Shown piece by piece: positions 15,955 to 25,310 of a stretch of 64,000 nucleotides of DNA. The DNA lies in the NCBI GenBank assembly GCA_036268055.1, contig DATAUW010000011.1:186001-250000 (forward strand), given 5' to 3'. Position 1 is the stretch's first letter. The number at the start of each line of letters is the position of its first letter. The stretch comes from Verrucomicrobiia bacterium. GTDB taxonomy: Bacteria; Verrucomicrobiota; Verrucomicrobiia; Limisphaerales; Pedosphaeraceae. The position numbers and the translations under genes were made by a program. The notes under the pieces are model-generated. The model saw only the letters and a program-made list of their open reading frames with translations, was not told the DNA's origin and ran no database searches.

Positions 15955-17205
15955 TCAACGGTTGCGGTCGAGAAAATCGGCGATGTGCAGCGCCTCAACC
16001 GGCGCACCCGCCGCGCGCAGCCCGGCGCGAATTTGCAGCAGGCAACCGGGATTGGTCGTCACCACGATTTGCGCGCCGGTCTTGAGGATGTTTTCGATCT
16101 TGCGCCGTTGCAGGCGTGCGGCCATTTCCGGTTCAGTCAAATTATAACTGCCCGCACTGCCGCAACAGACATCGGACTCGGGCAACTCGACAAAGTTTTT
16201 GCCGACGAGGGCGCGGATTAATTCCCGCGGCGGCTTGATGATGTGCTGCGGATGCGCCAGATGACAGGCGTCGTGATAAGTCACTTTAGCTGCCGATGAT
16301 TCACTCGACGGCGGGCTGTTTACCTGCGCGGCGGCGAGCACTTCAGTCAGGTCGCGGACGCGCGCGCTGAATTGTTTTGCGCGTTCGGCCCATTTCGGAT
16401 CGTCACGCAGAAGCTGGCCGTATTCCTTGAGCGTGGAGCCGCAACCGGCGGCGTTGATGACGATGGTCTCCAAATTTGCGCGTTCAAACACTTCGATGTT
16501 ATGCCGTGCGCAATCACGGGCCATTTCCAACTGCCCGCTGTGCGCATACAACGCGCCGCAACAGCCCTGCCCACGCGGGGTCACGACCTCGTAGCCCGCA
16601 CGATTGAGCAGGCGCACACTTGCGGCGTTGGTATCGCCAAACAAAACGCTCATGACGCAACCGCTGATGAAACCGGTGCGGCCCTTTGGCGGCGCGGTCG
16701 CGGGAGAAACTTCCGGCAGCGGCGTCGCGCTCGGATGCTCCGGGACCAACGCCATCGTTTCACGCGCGAATTTCGGCAAAAGTTTTTCGAGTCCTAGCGC
16801 GCGAATGATTTTCACCGGCAGCAGCGCCAGTTTCATGCGGGAGGGAAATGGAAAAACTTTTTCAATCGCGATGCGTCGGAGAAAGGTTTGCCACGGCGAA
16901 CGGCGGTGATGTTTCTCGATATGATCGCGCGTGTGTTCAAGCAAGTCGCCGTATTGGACGCCGCTGGGGCAAACGGCTTCACAGGCGCGGCAACCGAGAC
17001 ACAGGTCGAGATGGCGGACGGCGGTATCGCCGAGCGGAAGGCGCCCGTCCTGGATGGCGCGCATCAGATAAATGCGCCCGCGCGGCGAATCATTTTCGTT
17101 GCCGGTTTCGAGATACGTCGGGCACGACGACAGGCACAGTCCGCAATGGATACACGCCAGCGATTTGTTGTAGTCGAGAAAGCGTTCGGGAGCGTCGGTA
17201 TTCAT
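15955..17205 (-). CDS. glcF: Glycolate oxidase iron-sulfur subunit GlcF
   Basis: GlcF passes electrons from the flavin subunits GlcD/GlcE to the respiratory chain. Two ferredoxin-like [4Fe-4S] motifs, CIHCGLCLSSCP and CLGCRACEAVCP, are in the first 110 residues. Two CCG-type cysteine-rich domains follow (GCCGALYAHSG and DVCCGSAGSYN). Length is 416 residues from ATG 17205, a start confirmed by the ATGA overlap with the glcE stop. Longer upstream frame (to 17427) runs back into glcE and is not credited. The gene is third in glcD-glcE-glcF on the minus strand. Confidence 0.9.
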   Translation of the reverse strand: MNTDAPERFLDYNKSLACIHCGLCLSSCPTYLETGNENDSPRGRIYLMRAIQDGRLPLGDTAVRHLDLCLGCRACEAVCPSGVQYGDLLEHTRDHIEKHHRRSPWQTFLRRIAIEKVFPFPSRMKLALLPVKIIRALGLEKLLPKFARETMALVPEHPSATPLPEVSPATAPPKGRTGFISGCVMSVLFGDTNAASVRLLNRAGYEVVTPRGQGCCGALYAHSGQLEMARDCARHNIEVFERANLETIVINAAGCGSTLKEYGQLLRDDPKWAERAKQFSARVRDLTEVLAAAQVNSPPSSESSAAKVTYHDACHLAHPQHIIKPPRELIRALVGKNFVELPESDVCCGSAGSYNLTEPEMAARLQRRKIENILKTGAQIVVTTNPGCLLQIRAGLRAAGAPVEALHIADFLDRNR

Positions 17206-18131
17206 AGCGGCAAAGCGGGAAGAATATGGCGCGGGTCGTAGGCATCTTTCAAGCGCCGCATCAAATCGAGCGGCAACTGTTCTACTGAAGGCGTGGCCGG
17301 GCCGCGATGATAAGTCACGCCGTTGCCCGCGCGCGCGACAAATGGCGCGCCATTTAATTTGCGCACGGCTTCGATCATCTTCGACGGCAGCACCGAAATT
17401 TTTTGCGCGGTTGAAGTGCCGTTCCAAAATGCCGCCTCATATTCGAGCGAACCGGATTGGTTGAAGCCAAGTTCAGTCGCGCGCGCCACTTGCCATTCCA
17501 CTTCTTCGCGCGTGCCAGCGAAGCCAACGGTTATTGTCAGCGCATTCGTTGAAGACCCGTGCAAATCCAAAACCACTGGCGTCACCGGCGAACTGATCAC
17601 CGCTTCAATTAATTTATCAGCTTGCTCAAGGGAGGCGCACGTTGCCGACACGAATTTTTCCACTTCCGGCAATGGCCTCAAACGGAAAGTCGCTTCCACC
17701 ACCACGCCCAAACTTCCCTGCGCGCCGATAAAGAGTTTCATCAGATCGTAGCCCGCGACATTTTTCACAACCTTGCCGCCGGAATGAATGACCGTGCCAT
17801 CGGCCAGCACACAAGCCATGCCAATGATGTGGTCGCGAATCGTGCCGAAACCAAACCGATGCGGGCCGCTGAGATTGGCATCAATGATTTCGGCGAGCGT
17901 GGCGCGTTCAGGATGCGGCACATCGAGCGGCAGCCATTGGCCGTGGCGCGCGAGTTCAGCTTGCAACGCCGCGAGTGTGATGCCCGCCTCGGCGGTGACG
18001 ACCATATCTTCCGGCGTGTATTCCACCACGCGATTCAGCGAGGCGAGATCCACGCGCTCGATTTTTTCCGGCGGCGCGGCGGCGGCAAGCCGTTGCGTCA
18101 ATTCGGCAAGAGTGGCGGGTTGGAGCATCAT
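17202..18131 (-). CDS. glcE: Glycolate oxidase FAD-binding subunit GlcE
   Basis: This is a FAD-binding-4 domain protein, shorter than GlcD (309 residues), with the flavin-loop signature FGFGTIRDHIIGMACVLADG and GGKVVKNVAGYDLMKLFIGAQGSLGVV that defines GlcE. Together with GlcD it forms the flavin part of the membrane-associated enzyme that turns glycolate to glyoxylate. It starts six bases after glcD and ends by overlapping glcF, so the three are one transcription unit. Confidence 0.9.
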   Translation of the reverse strand: MMLQPATLAELTQRLAAAAPPEKIERVDLASLNRVVEYTPEDMVVTAEAGITLAALQAELARHGQWLPLDVPHPERATLAEIIDANLSGPHRFGFGTIRDHIIGMACVLADGTVIHSGGKVVKNVAGYDLMKLFIGAQGSLGVVVEATFRLRPLPEVEKFVSATCASLEQADKLIEAVISSPVTPVVLDLHGSSTNALTITVGFAGTREEVEWQVARATELGFNQSGSLEYEAAFWNGTSTAQKISVLPSKMIEAVRKLNGAPFVARAGNGVTYHRGPATPSVEQLPLDLMRRLKDAYDPRHILPALPL

Positions 18132-18137
18132 CGGAAA

Positions 18138-19589
18138 TCAGGCGGCGATTTGTTTGCGCGGCGCGAAGTCCGCACAACGCTTGCTGCCGGGAAACATTTT
18201 GTGGGGATTGCAACGTATCTCGGGATCGAAAACGCGGCGCAGCATGCGCATGGCATCGAGATCGGCGACCGTGAACTGTTTCGCCATGAAATCAATTTTC
18301 TCGACGCCGATGCCATGTTCACCCGTCGCGCTGCCGCCGAACTCAATGCACTTTTCCAAAATGTCGTGCCCCGCCGCCAGTGCGCTTTGCACCTGCGCGG
18401 GCTCGCGTTCATCGTAAAGAATCAGCGGATGGATATTGCCGTCGCCCGCGTGAAAAACATTCGGGATGCGCAAGCCGTGTTTCTCGCTGCACGCGCGGAT
18501 GAAGCGCATCATCTCGGGAAGTTTGGAGCGCGGAACCACGCCGTCCTGCGTGAGAAAATTCGGGCTGAGCCGGCCAATGGCGCCGAACGCGCGCTTGCGG
18601 CATTTCCAAAGATCGAGGCGTTCCTGCTCGGTCTTCGCCAGGCGAACTTCGCGTGCGCGATTGCGTTTGCAGATTTCGATCACGCGGTCCGCCTGCTGGT
18701 CCAAACCCGCCGCAAGCCCGTCCAACTCGATGATCAACACCGCGCCCGCATCCAGTGGAAAACCAAATTTATACGCCGCCTCCACGGCTTGCGTGATGAG
18801 TTGGTCCATCATTTCCATCGCGCCGGGAACCATGCCGGCGGCGATGATGCCGGTCACGGTGCGGCTGGCATCATCCACATTTTCAAAAACGCCGAGCAAG
18901 GTCTTGAACATTTGCGGCGCGCGAATGAGTTGCAGCAGCACGCGCGTGACGATGCCGAACATGCCTTCGCAGCCGACCACCACGCCGCGCAAATCGTATC
19001 CGGCCACGTCTTCGCCACCATCGGGCCGCGCGCCGAGCCAGAGAATTTCGCCGTCGGGCATCACCATTTCAAAACCGAGAACGTGATTGGTCGTCACGCC
19101 ATACTTGAGCGTGTGCGGGCCGCCGGAATTGGTCGCGACATTGCCGCCGATGGTGCAGGCCGATTGGCTCGAAGGATCCGGCGCATAATATAATCCGCCG
19201 CCTTTGACCGCGTTGGTGACCCACGCATTGACGCAGCCCGCTTCCACCAGCGCGCGGCGGTTGCGATAATCCACGTCGAGCACGCGATTCATCCGCGTGA
19301 GGGCAATCATCACGCCGCCGGTCACGGCCAGCACGGTTCCGCTCAAGCTCGTGCCCGCACCGCGCGGGATGATCGGCAAATGATGTTCAGCGCACAGTTT
19401 GACGACAGCGGCGACTTCAGCGGTCGTGCGCGGCAGGACGACGACGTTGGGCAACTGTTTTTCCAGCGTGTAGGCATCGCACTCGTACACGAGCAATTCC
19501 TGTTCGCCGTGGACGATATTTTCGCGGCCAACAATCGCGCGCAGCGCATCAATCACCGGCACGGTTAAAATCGCAGGCTGGCTTTCCAT
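18138..19589 (-). CDS. glcD: Glycolate oxidase catalytic subunit GlcD
   Basis: The 483-residue FAD-linked oxidoreductase has the PCMH-type motif PRGAGTSLSGTVLAVTGGVMI, then GGNVATNSGGPHTLKYGVTTNHV and the C-terminal domain ending in ATGEHGIGVEKIDF with metal and substrate residues. The HAGDGNIHP motif is also present. It is the catalytic subunit that oxidises glycolate (D-lactate is an alternative substrate for close relatives). First gene of glcDEF. A repeat element lies directly upstream, so the promoter is probably within 19590-19680. Confidence 0.9.
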   Translation of the reverse strand: MESQPAILTVPVIDALRAIVGRENIVHGEQELLVYECDAYTLEKQLPNVVVLPRTTAEVAAVVKLCAEHHLPIIPRGAGTSLSGTVLAVTGGVMIALTRMNRVLDVDYRNRRALVEAGCVNAWVTNAVKGGGLYYAPDPSSQSACTIGGNVATNSGGPHTLKYGVTTNHVLGFEMVMPDGEILWLGARPDGGEDVAGYDLRGVVVGCEGMFGIVTRVLLQLIRAPQMFKTLLGVFENVDDASRTVTGIIAAGMVPGAMEMMDQLITQAVEAAYKFGFPLDAGAVLIIELDGLAAGLDQQADRVIEICKRNRAREVRLAKTEQERLDLWKCRKRAFGAIGRLSPNFLTQDGVVPRSKLPEMMRFIRACSEKHGLRIPNVFHAGDGNIHPLILYDEREPAQVQSALAAGHDILEKCIEFGGSATGEHGIGVEKIDFMAKQFTVADLDAMRMLRRVFDPEIRCNPHKMFPGSKRCADFAPRKQIAA

Positions 19590-19681
19590 GAAAAAATTTT
19601 AGAGACAGAGGAAACTTTCTGCGAGAAAAATGAGCGCGACTGATTGGTGGGTGGGCGATGGGTTTTACTATGTTTCGTTTT

Positions 19682-19822
19682 GATGCAGAGGCGCAGAGGC
19701 GCAGAGCGGGGAAAGGAATTTGGCCGGATGGAACACAGAAAGGGAACTTTTTCTAATCAGTGTTTGAACCGTGGTTCATCCCTGGCTTTTAATCTTTGTT
19801 TTTCTCTGCGCCTCTGCGTCAA
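19682..19822. repeat. Composite inverted repeat element, copy 2
   Basis: The left arm is GATGCAGAGGCGCAGAGG plus a further unit. The right arm, CTCTGCGCCTCTGCGTC, is its reverse complement. The segment before the right arm (19755-19790) is a diverged copy of 7393-7429 in element 1, sharing AATCAGTGTTT and GTGGTTCATCC-like blocks. It lies between the divergently arranged ends of glcD and the downstream dehydrogenase, and no coding potential is seen. Confidence 0.6.
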
Positions 19823-19832
19823 AAAAAGAAAA

Positions 19833-21464
19833 TCAGTGGTTCACGGACAACTCCAACAACCGTCCGGGGAGCATGGCGGTTTGGCTGGAGTTGTTGAGGA
19901 CGCGGGTGTATTCGCAGATGTAGATTTTGCCGGGGCCGCATTGATGGATGTCCACGGGGCGGGCAAGTGGGGTCAGGAATTCTTTCGTGTGCGATTCGTA
20001 AATGCCGCTCGCATTTTTTTCGAGGCGCACGTTCAACAGATCAAAGCCCACGTCTTTCGGACGTTCGAGCAAGTTGCCGTAGCGCGTGATTAAAAAAGTG
20101 CCGCGATATTCCGCCGGAAAATCGTTGCCGAGACACACGATGCCGCCCGGCGAGGAATGCGCGTCGAAGGAATATAAGGGTTTGCCTTCGGAGCCGCCAG
20201 CGTCTGGTCCGCGATTGGCGATGGGGATGGTCAACTCCAACCCCGGAGGTGTCTTCGGCGAATACGCGTATGGCGGATGCGCCCAATTCGAAAATTGATA
20301 GGGAAAACCATAGTGCTTGCCGCGCTCGATGAGATTGAGTTCCTCGGGCGCGTTGGCATCGGGGCCGTTGTCCGTCGCGAACATTTCGCCTTTCTCATTC
20401 CAGGTGAAGCCATAGGGATTGCGGACGCCGCGCGCGAAAATTTCGATCTCAGGTTTCTCAGCCTTGGGATCGAGCCGCCAAAAACACGCCGTCAACGGCA
20501 CTTCGCCGCCGCTGTAATAATTCGTTTCGCTGCCCGCTTCGTTGCCGTCCGTGCGCGAGCCGCTGCTGACATACAACTTGCCATCGGGGCCGATGCCCAT
20601 GTTCCCGACACCGTGATTGAACGAACTGATGCCGAAGGGATAGGCCGTCCTGAACCACGCGCGCGGTTCGGCGGGATCGCCATCGCGAACGGTCGTGGTG
20701 CGATAAATTGTGACGACGTTCGTGATGTAAGGCGTCGTTACGCGGCGCGAATTCGCCACGATGTAAAGCCGGTTCTGCGAATCCAACATCATGCCGTCGG
20801 TCATCAAGTCGCCGGCATCGGGCTCGGCAAAATCCTCGCCATTGAGCACGCGGCGAATCGCGCCGCCCGGCAAATCCACGCGCCAGACATCGGCATTCTG
20901 GCAGAGAATATAGAGACATTTTCCGGTGCCATCACTGGCCATGCGCGTCGGGTAATTCGGCAGCTTCACGACTTCGCGCAAAGTGAAACCGGCGGGCGCG
21001 GGCGGCAGCGCGGGAAATGGATTCGGGTCGGCGATGACATTCGTGGTTGAGACCTGGGCGCGGATTTCCTTGATGCGCGCAGCGAGGATGGGGCCGTTGG
21101 TATTGCCGAAACTATTGTGGACGAACGTCAGCACGTCGGCGAGCTGGTCATCGTTGTAAGGGGCGGGCGGCATCGCGCCATTATATATCTGGTTGCTGAC
21201 CTTGATCGCGCCGGTGAGGCCGGTGATGAGGATGCGCGCGCTGCGATCCTTGTCGGCGGCGAGAAAGTCGGACCCGGCGAGCGGCGGAAAAGTCGGCGGC
21301 GCACCCTGGCCAGCGGCCTGATGACACATCGCGCAATAACGAGCGTAAAGCGCGCTGCCGCGTTTGAGTTGCTCGGGCGAAACCGGCGCGGTGGAATCGG
21401 CCATCGCGCGTGAGGCGGTCAATTCTCCCAGCAACAGGGCGGCGACAATCAATAGGCGTCTCAT
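19833..21464 (-). CDS. Exported cytochrome c / PQQ-type sugar dehydrogenase-like protein
   Basis: A signal peptide (MRRLLIVAALLLGELTASRAMA) is followed by a class I cytochrome c domain (residues ~30-115) with heme motif CAMCH and axial Met in GAMPPAP. From about 150 a six-bladed beta-propeller begins that resembles glucose/sorbosone dehydrogenase (DGMMLDSQNRLYIVAN, MGIGPDGKLYVSSG, RNPYGFTWNEKGEMFATDNGPDAN). It would oxidise a sugar or alcohol in the periplasm and hand electrons to its own heme. Start ATG 21464 gives the proper signal peptide, and an upstream frame to 21554 adds a non-signal leader. The substrate is unknown. Confidence 0.8.
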   Translation of the reverse strand: MRRLLIVAALLLGELTASRAMADSTAPVSPEQLKRGSALYARYCAMCHQAAGQGAPPTFPPLAGSDFLAADKDRSARILITGLTGAIKVSNQIYNGAMPPAPYNDDQLADVLTFVHNSFGNTNGPILAARIKEIRAQVSTTNVIADPNPFPALPPAPAGFTLREVVKLPNYPTRMASDGTGKCLYILCQNADVWRVDLPGGAIRRVLNGEDFAEPDAGDLMTDGMMLDSQNRLYIVANSRRVTTPYITNVVTIYRTTTVRDGDPAEPRAWFRTAYPFGISSFNHGVGNMGIGPDGKLYVSSGSRTDGNEAGSETNYYSGGEVPLTACFWRLDPKAEKPEIEIFARGVRNPYGFTWNEKGEMFATDNGPDANAPEELNLIERGKHYGFPYQFSNWAHPPYAYSPKTPPGLELTIPIANRGPDAGGSEGKPLYSFDAHSSPGGIVCLGNDFPAEYRGTFLITRYGNLLERPKDVGFDLLNVRLEKNASGIYESHTKEFLTPLARPVDIHQCGPGKIYICEYTRVLNNSSQTAMLPGRLLELSVNH

Positions 21465-21698
21465 GGTTAAATCAAAGTGGGTGCGTCGTCTCGGCGAGAG
21501 TTTGCCCAAATCCAAACGCGGAGCAATGGCAAAGCGAAAAACCCGTGTCCCCAATTATGAGGATGCCGGATTCGGGCACAGTGAAGGGTAAATCATGCCG
21601 GCATGCGCGCACTCCCGGGAAAATCGCGGGGATGAGAACTGTGATAGGTTTCAAGCGTGACTTTGACGGCAAGCCATCGCAACATGCGGACGGTAAAA

Positions 21699-23099
21699 AT
21701 GAAAAAAACTTCTCCTGTTTCCCGAAGCGGGCGGTTCGCCAGCGGCCCCGGCGAAGACGTGGCGCGCTTCACTGAGTCGGTGTCGTTTGATTGGCGGTTG
21801 TGGCAACACGACCTGCTTGGCTCCATCGCGCACGCGACGATGCTCCAAAAAATCGGCGTGCTTACCAAAGCCGAGCGCCAGGCCATCGTCACCGGCCTTG
21901 AAACCATCGGCCAGGAAATCGCCGACGGAAAATTCACCTGGAAACCCGAACTCGAAGACGTTCACATGAACATCGAGGCCGAGTTGACCCGCCGTGTGCC
22001 CGCCGGGGCGAAACTGCACACCGGCCGTTCGCGCAATGATCAGATCGCCCTCGACATCCGCCTGTGGCTGCGGCATGAGATCGTTGGGTTCGGCGAAGAA
22101 CTGCGCGAATTACAACGCGCGCTGGCTGAACTCGCCGAGAAAAATGCCAGCGTCATCATTCCGGGCTACACCCATCTTCAGCGCGCCCAACCCGTTTCGT
22201 TTGCCCATCATTTGCTCGCCTACGTCGAGATGATCGAGCGCGACCACGGGCGGCTCACCGATTGTTTTCAGCGCGTCAATGTTTGCCCGCTCGGCAGCGG
22301 CGCGATAGCCGGTTCCACCTTGCCGCTGGATCGCGAAATGGTCGCGAAACTGCTGGGCTTCGTGGATGCCAAGGGCCGCGCGGTCGTCACACAAAACTCG
22401 ATGGATGCCGTGAGCGACCGGGATTTTGCGGTGGAATTTTGCGCGGTCGCGGCGCTCGTCGCGGTGCATCTCTCGCGGCTCGCCGAGGACGTGATCCTCT
22501 GGGCCACGAGCGAGTTTCATTTTGTTAAAATCGCCGATGCCTACACTACCGGTTCGTCATTGATGCCGCAGAAAAAAAATCCCGACATCGCCGAACTCAC
22601 GCGCGGCAAGTCGGCCCGGGTGGTGGGAAATTTGATGTCGCTGCTCACGCTCTTGAAAGGCTTGCCGATGACCTACAATCGCGACTTGCAGGAAGACAAG
22701 GAGCGTTTGTTTGATAGCGTGGATACCGTGCGCGCCTCAGTGCGGCTCATGGCGGCGATGCTGCGGCACACGACCGTGGATGCCAAAAGTTGCGCAGCCG
22801 CGGCGGGCGATCCGGCGTTGCTCGCGACCGACCTTGCCGATCATCTCGTGCGCGAAGGCATGGCGTTCCGGCAGGCGCATCATGTCGTCGGCGCGGTCGT
22901 GGCGCTGGCGGAGCGCGCGGGCAAACCGTTGAATCAACTGACCCTGGCTGAATTGCAAACTGTGGATGCCGCTTTCACCGCCAAGGCGCTTGATGTCTTC
23001 GATCTCAAGAAAGCAATGGCGCAACGCAACCTGACTGGCGCGCCCGGCACCAAAGAAGTTGCGAAACAACTGGTGCGCTGGCGCAAGGCGCTGGCGTAG
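21699..23099 (+). CDS. argH: Argininosuccinate lyase
   Basis: ArgH splits argininosuccinate into arginine and fumarate, the last step of arginine synthesis. The signature GSSLMPQKKNPDIAELTRGK carries the flexible catalytic loop with its Ser. HMNIEAELTRR and HTGRSRNDQIALD, substrate-binding segments, are in the first third, and THLQRAQPVSFAHHLLAY contains the His. The length of 466 residues is typical. The ATG at 21699 is preferred; upstream GTG 21657 and ATG 21684 add a short basic leader only. The phytoene-synthase-like gene follows 11 bases later. Confidence 0.95.
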   Translation: MKKTSPVSRSGRFASGPGEDVARFTESVSFDWRLWQHDLLGSIAHATMLQKIGVLTKAERQAIVTGLETIGQEIADGKFTWKPELEDVHMNIEAELTRRVPAGAKLHTGRSRNDQIALDIRLWLRHEIVGFGEELRELQRALAELAEKNASVIIPGYTHLQRAQPVSFAHHLLAYVEMIERDHGRLTDCFQRVNVCPLGSGAIAGSTLPLDREMVAKLLGFVDAKGRAVVTQNSMDAVSDRDFAVEFCAVAALVAVHLSRLAEDVILWATSEFHFVKIADAYTTGSSLMPQKKNPDIAELTRGKSARVVGNLMSLLTLLKGLPMTYNRDLQEDKERLFDSVDTVRASVRLMAAMLRHTTVDAKSCAAAAGDPALLATDLADHLVREGMAFRQAHHVVGAVVALAERAGKPLNQLTLAELQTVDAAFTAKALDVFDLKKAMAQRNLTGAPGTKEVAKQLVRWRKALA

Positions 23100-23110
23100 T
23101 TTTCGATTGC

Positions 23111-24124
23111 ATGAATCCGCAGCCGGAGCTTTTGACCGACTTGCTCAAAGCGACGTCGCGCTCCGTTTATCTCACGCTGAGCATCCTGCCGAAGCCGGTG
23201 CGCGCGCAGATCGGTTTGGCCTATTTGCTGGCGCGCGCGACCGATACCATTGCCGACACGGAGATCGTTTCGCCCGAGCAACGGCTGGCGGCATTGGAAT
23301 TGTTACGTGGGCGAATTCTTGGCGAACACAAAAGGCCGCTGGACTTCGGCGAACTTGCGCAATGTCAAAATTTGCCGGCGGAACGTATTTTATTAGAGCG
23401 TTGCGAAGAAGCCTTGACGGTTTTGGCTAGCTTCACCATTGAGGATCAAAAACGCATTCGCACTGTGCTTGAGGTTATCACCAGCGGCCAGGCGCTGGAC
23501 CTGCGGCGATTCGCGGGCGCATCCGCGAGCGCCATCACTGCCCTGCAAAATGCGCAGGAACTGGATGACTACACCTATCGCGTGGCGGGATGCGTGGGTG
23601 AGTTCTGGACGCACATCTGCCGCACGCATCTTTTTCCGGGCGCGAAAATGGACGAGGCCAAATTGCTGTCGGACGCGGTTCGTTTCGGCAAGGGTTTGCA
23701 ACTGGTAAATATATTGCGCGACATGCCGGCGGACTTGCGCCAGGGCCGATGTTATTTGCCCGTGAACGAGTTGGCAGACTGTGGTCTCACGCCGGCCGAC
23801 TTGCTGCTTCCGGCGAGCGAAGGCAAATTGCGTCCGCTCTACAATCGCTATCTTGATATGGCCGAGGCGAACCTTGCCTCCGGTTGGGAATACACGAATG
23901 CGTTGCCGTTTTCGGGCATGCGCGTGCGGCTGGGCTGCGCGTGGTTGATCTTGATCGGGGTCAAAACATTGGCGACCTTGCGCACGGCGAATCCCCTGGA
24001 TGCCACCCAGCGTCTCAAAGTTCCGCGTTCGGCGGTGTACGGCGTCATGTTCTGGTCGGTCGTGCTGTATCCGCTGCCGTTCGCGTGGCGGGGATTATTT
24101 CCCAGGCCTCATGTTGGCCGATAA
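23111..24124 (+). CDS. Squalene/phytoene synthase-family prenyl condensing enzyme
   Basis: The enzyme condenses two prenyl diphosphates head to head. It shows the two Asp-rich Mg-diphosphate motifs: DTIAD at residues 45-49 and DMPAD near residue 205 (LQLVNILRDMPADLRQGRCYLP). It also has the YRVAGCVGEFW segment typical of squalene and HpnC/HpnD-type enzymes. C-terminal hydrophobic residues (LKVPRSAVYGVMFWSVVLYPLPFAW) suggest membrane contact. No other hopanoid or carotenoid gene is close, so squalene versus phytoene synthesis cannot be decided. It is probably transcribed with argH. Confidence 0.85.
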   Translation: MNPQPELLTDLLKATSRSVYLTLSILPKPVRAQIGLAYLLARATDTIADTEIVSPEQRLAALELLRGRILGEHKRPLDFGELAQCQNLPAERILLERCEEALTVLASFTIEDQKRIRTVLEVITSGQALDLRRFAGASASAITALQNAQELDDYTYRVAGCVGEFWTHICRTHLFPGAKMDEAKLLSDAVRFGKGLQLVNILRDMPADLRQGRCYLPVNELADCGLTPADLLLPASEGKLRPLYNRYLDMAEANLASGWEYTNALPFSGMRVRLGCAWLILIGVKTLATLRTANPLDATQRLKVPRSAVYGVMFWSVVLYPLPFAWRGLFPRPHVGR

Positions 24125-24186
24125 ACGTAACGTGGAACCGACGAAAGCAGTTGCGTCTCAAAAAAATTTGGAGTAAAAACCAACTC

Positions 24187-25197
24187 ATGCACATCCAGAA
24201 GTTGTTGGGGGCGATTTGTGTGGCAGGCGTTGTAGGCGCCGGTTCGCTGAAAGCTCAGAGTAGTGATTCGGACATTCAGGCCAAGGCGCGCGAAGCTTTG
24301 CGCCAAAAAATGGCCGAAATGAATACGGATACGAGTGCTTCGGCACCCGCGGCAGCCATGCCCGCTCCCGCACCGGCGGCAATGCCACCCGCCGCTTCTC
24401 CCGCGCCGATATCGAATCAGGGATTGAGCGCCGAGCAGGAAGCCCGCGTGCGCGCCGCCTTGGAACAAGCCACCACCACCGGCAGCACTATTGCGTCGCC
24501 AAGTTCTCCCGCTCCAGTCGCGCCCGCTCCTGCGCCAGCAGTCGTGCCGCCGCCCGCTGAAATGGCTCCCGCGGCTGCCTCGCCCATGCCTTCGCCGACA
24601 CCGATGCGCCATCATGGTTTGTCTCCTGAAGACCAGGCCCGGGTGCGTGCCGCCTTGGAACAAGCCACCGCTACCGGAGGCAACGCGCAAACCGGCGGCA
24701 CAAATTCGTTAAATTATCAATGGTATAAGGGAACTGTTCCGCCCGTCAGCGCCCCCACGGGCGCCCGTTCAACGATCTTAGGAGAAACTTCCACCAACGC
24801 TCCCATGTCTCCTGCTCCTGCCGCAGTTACGACCGATAATTCTGCGCAAAGCAAGCCAGCTACCGACCGCGAAGCCCGCATGAAGTTGCGCGAGGAAATC
24901 AATGCCCAGCATGTGGCCGCTGAAGCTGCCGCAGCGCAACAAATCCAGGAAACCAAAGCCGCCAGGCAAGCCGCTGAAGAAAAACGCGAAGCCGGCGTGG
25001 CCAGCAGCGCAACTCAACCGGTCGCATCTGTGCCGCCCGGTTATATGCCGGTTCCCGCTCCCTCGACGCCGCCGGTCATTCCTACCGCCGGTTCCAAAGA
25101 GCAACGGCTCGCGGAATTGCTGAGACTTTACAAGTCGGACCAGATCACGCCCACCGAGTATCACGAACAACGGGCGAAGATCATTGCCGAGCCCTGA
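24187..25197 (+). CDS. Exported Pro/Ala-rich protein with repeat motif and SHOCT-like C-terminus
   Basis: A signal peptide (MHIQKLLGAICVAGVVGAGSLKAQ) precedes a low-complexity Ala/Pro/Met-rich protein. Two near-identical copies of the helix GLSxExxARVRAALEQATxTG occur at residues ~79 and ~142. A third charged helical patch, ARQAAEEKREAG, is further on. The last 32 residues (KEQRLAELLRLYKSDQITPTEYHEQRAKII) fit the SHOCT-type helical hairpin seen at the C-terminus of many unrelated proteins. Role unknown; the long disordered stretches suggest a periplasmic spacer or scaffold. A strong terminator closes the gene. Confidence 0.6.
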   Translation: MHIQKLLGAICVAGVVGAGSLKAQSSDSDIQAKAREALRQKMAEMNTDTSASAPAAAMPAPAPAAMPPAASPAPISNQGLSAEQEARVRAALEQATTTGSTIASPSSPAPVAPAPAPAVVPPPAEMAPAAASPMPSPTPMRHHGLSPEDQARVRAALEQATATGGNAQTGGTNSLNYQWYKGTVPPVSAPTGARSTILGETSTNAPMSPAPAAVTTDNSAQSKPATDREARMKLREEINAQHVAAEAAAAQQIQETKAARQAAEEKREAGVASSATQPVASVPPGYMPVPAPSTPPVIPTAGSKEQRLAELLRLYKSDQITPTEYHEQRAKIIAEP

Positions 25198-25212
25198 TCC
25201 CGGACGTTTTCC

Positions 25213-25244
25213 ACCGCCGGGTTGTTTGACCCGGCGGTTTTTTT
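25213..25244 (+). terminator. Rho-independent terminator
   Basis: The stem ACCGCCGGG pairs with CCCGGCGGT across an 8-base loop, followed by a run of seven T. It starts 15 bases after the stop of the SHOCT-like protein. Confidence 0.9.
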
Positions 25245-25310
25245 ATGTGTCCCGGCTTTGCCCGAGGACATTTTGTTGAATGAGTTGAACCCTAAATTTT
25301 AGATCATCAG

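Noticed and set aside
17622-19193. 523-codon open frame on the plus strand
   Set aside because: Antisense to glcD/glcE, which carry clear FAD motifs; the frame has no ribosome site or known domain.
15955-19589. glcDEF as part of the nucleobase island because both involve glyoxylate
   Set aside because: The genes are over 20 kb away with unrelated genes between; a metabolic link is possible but no shared signal is seen.
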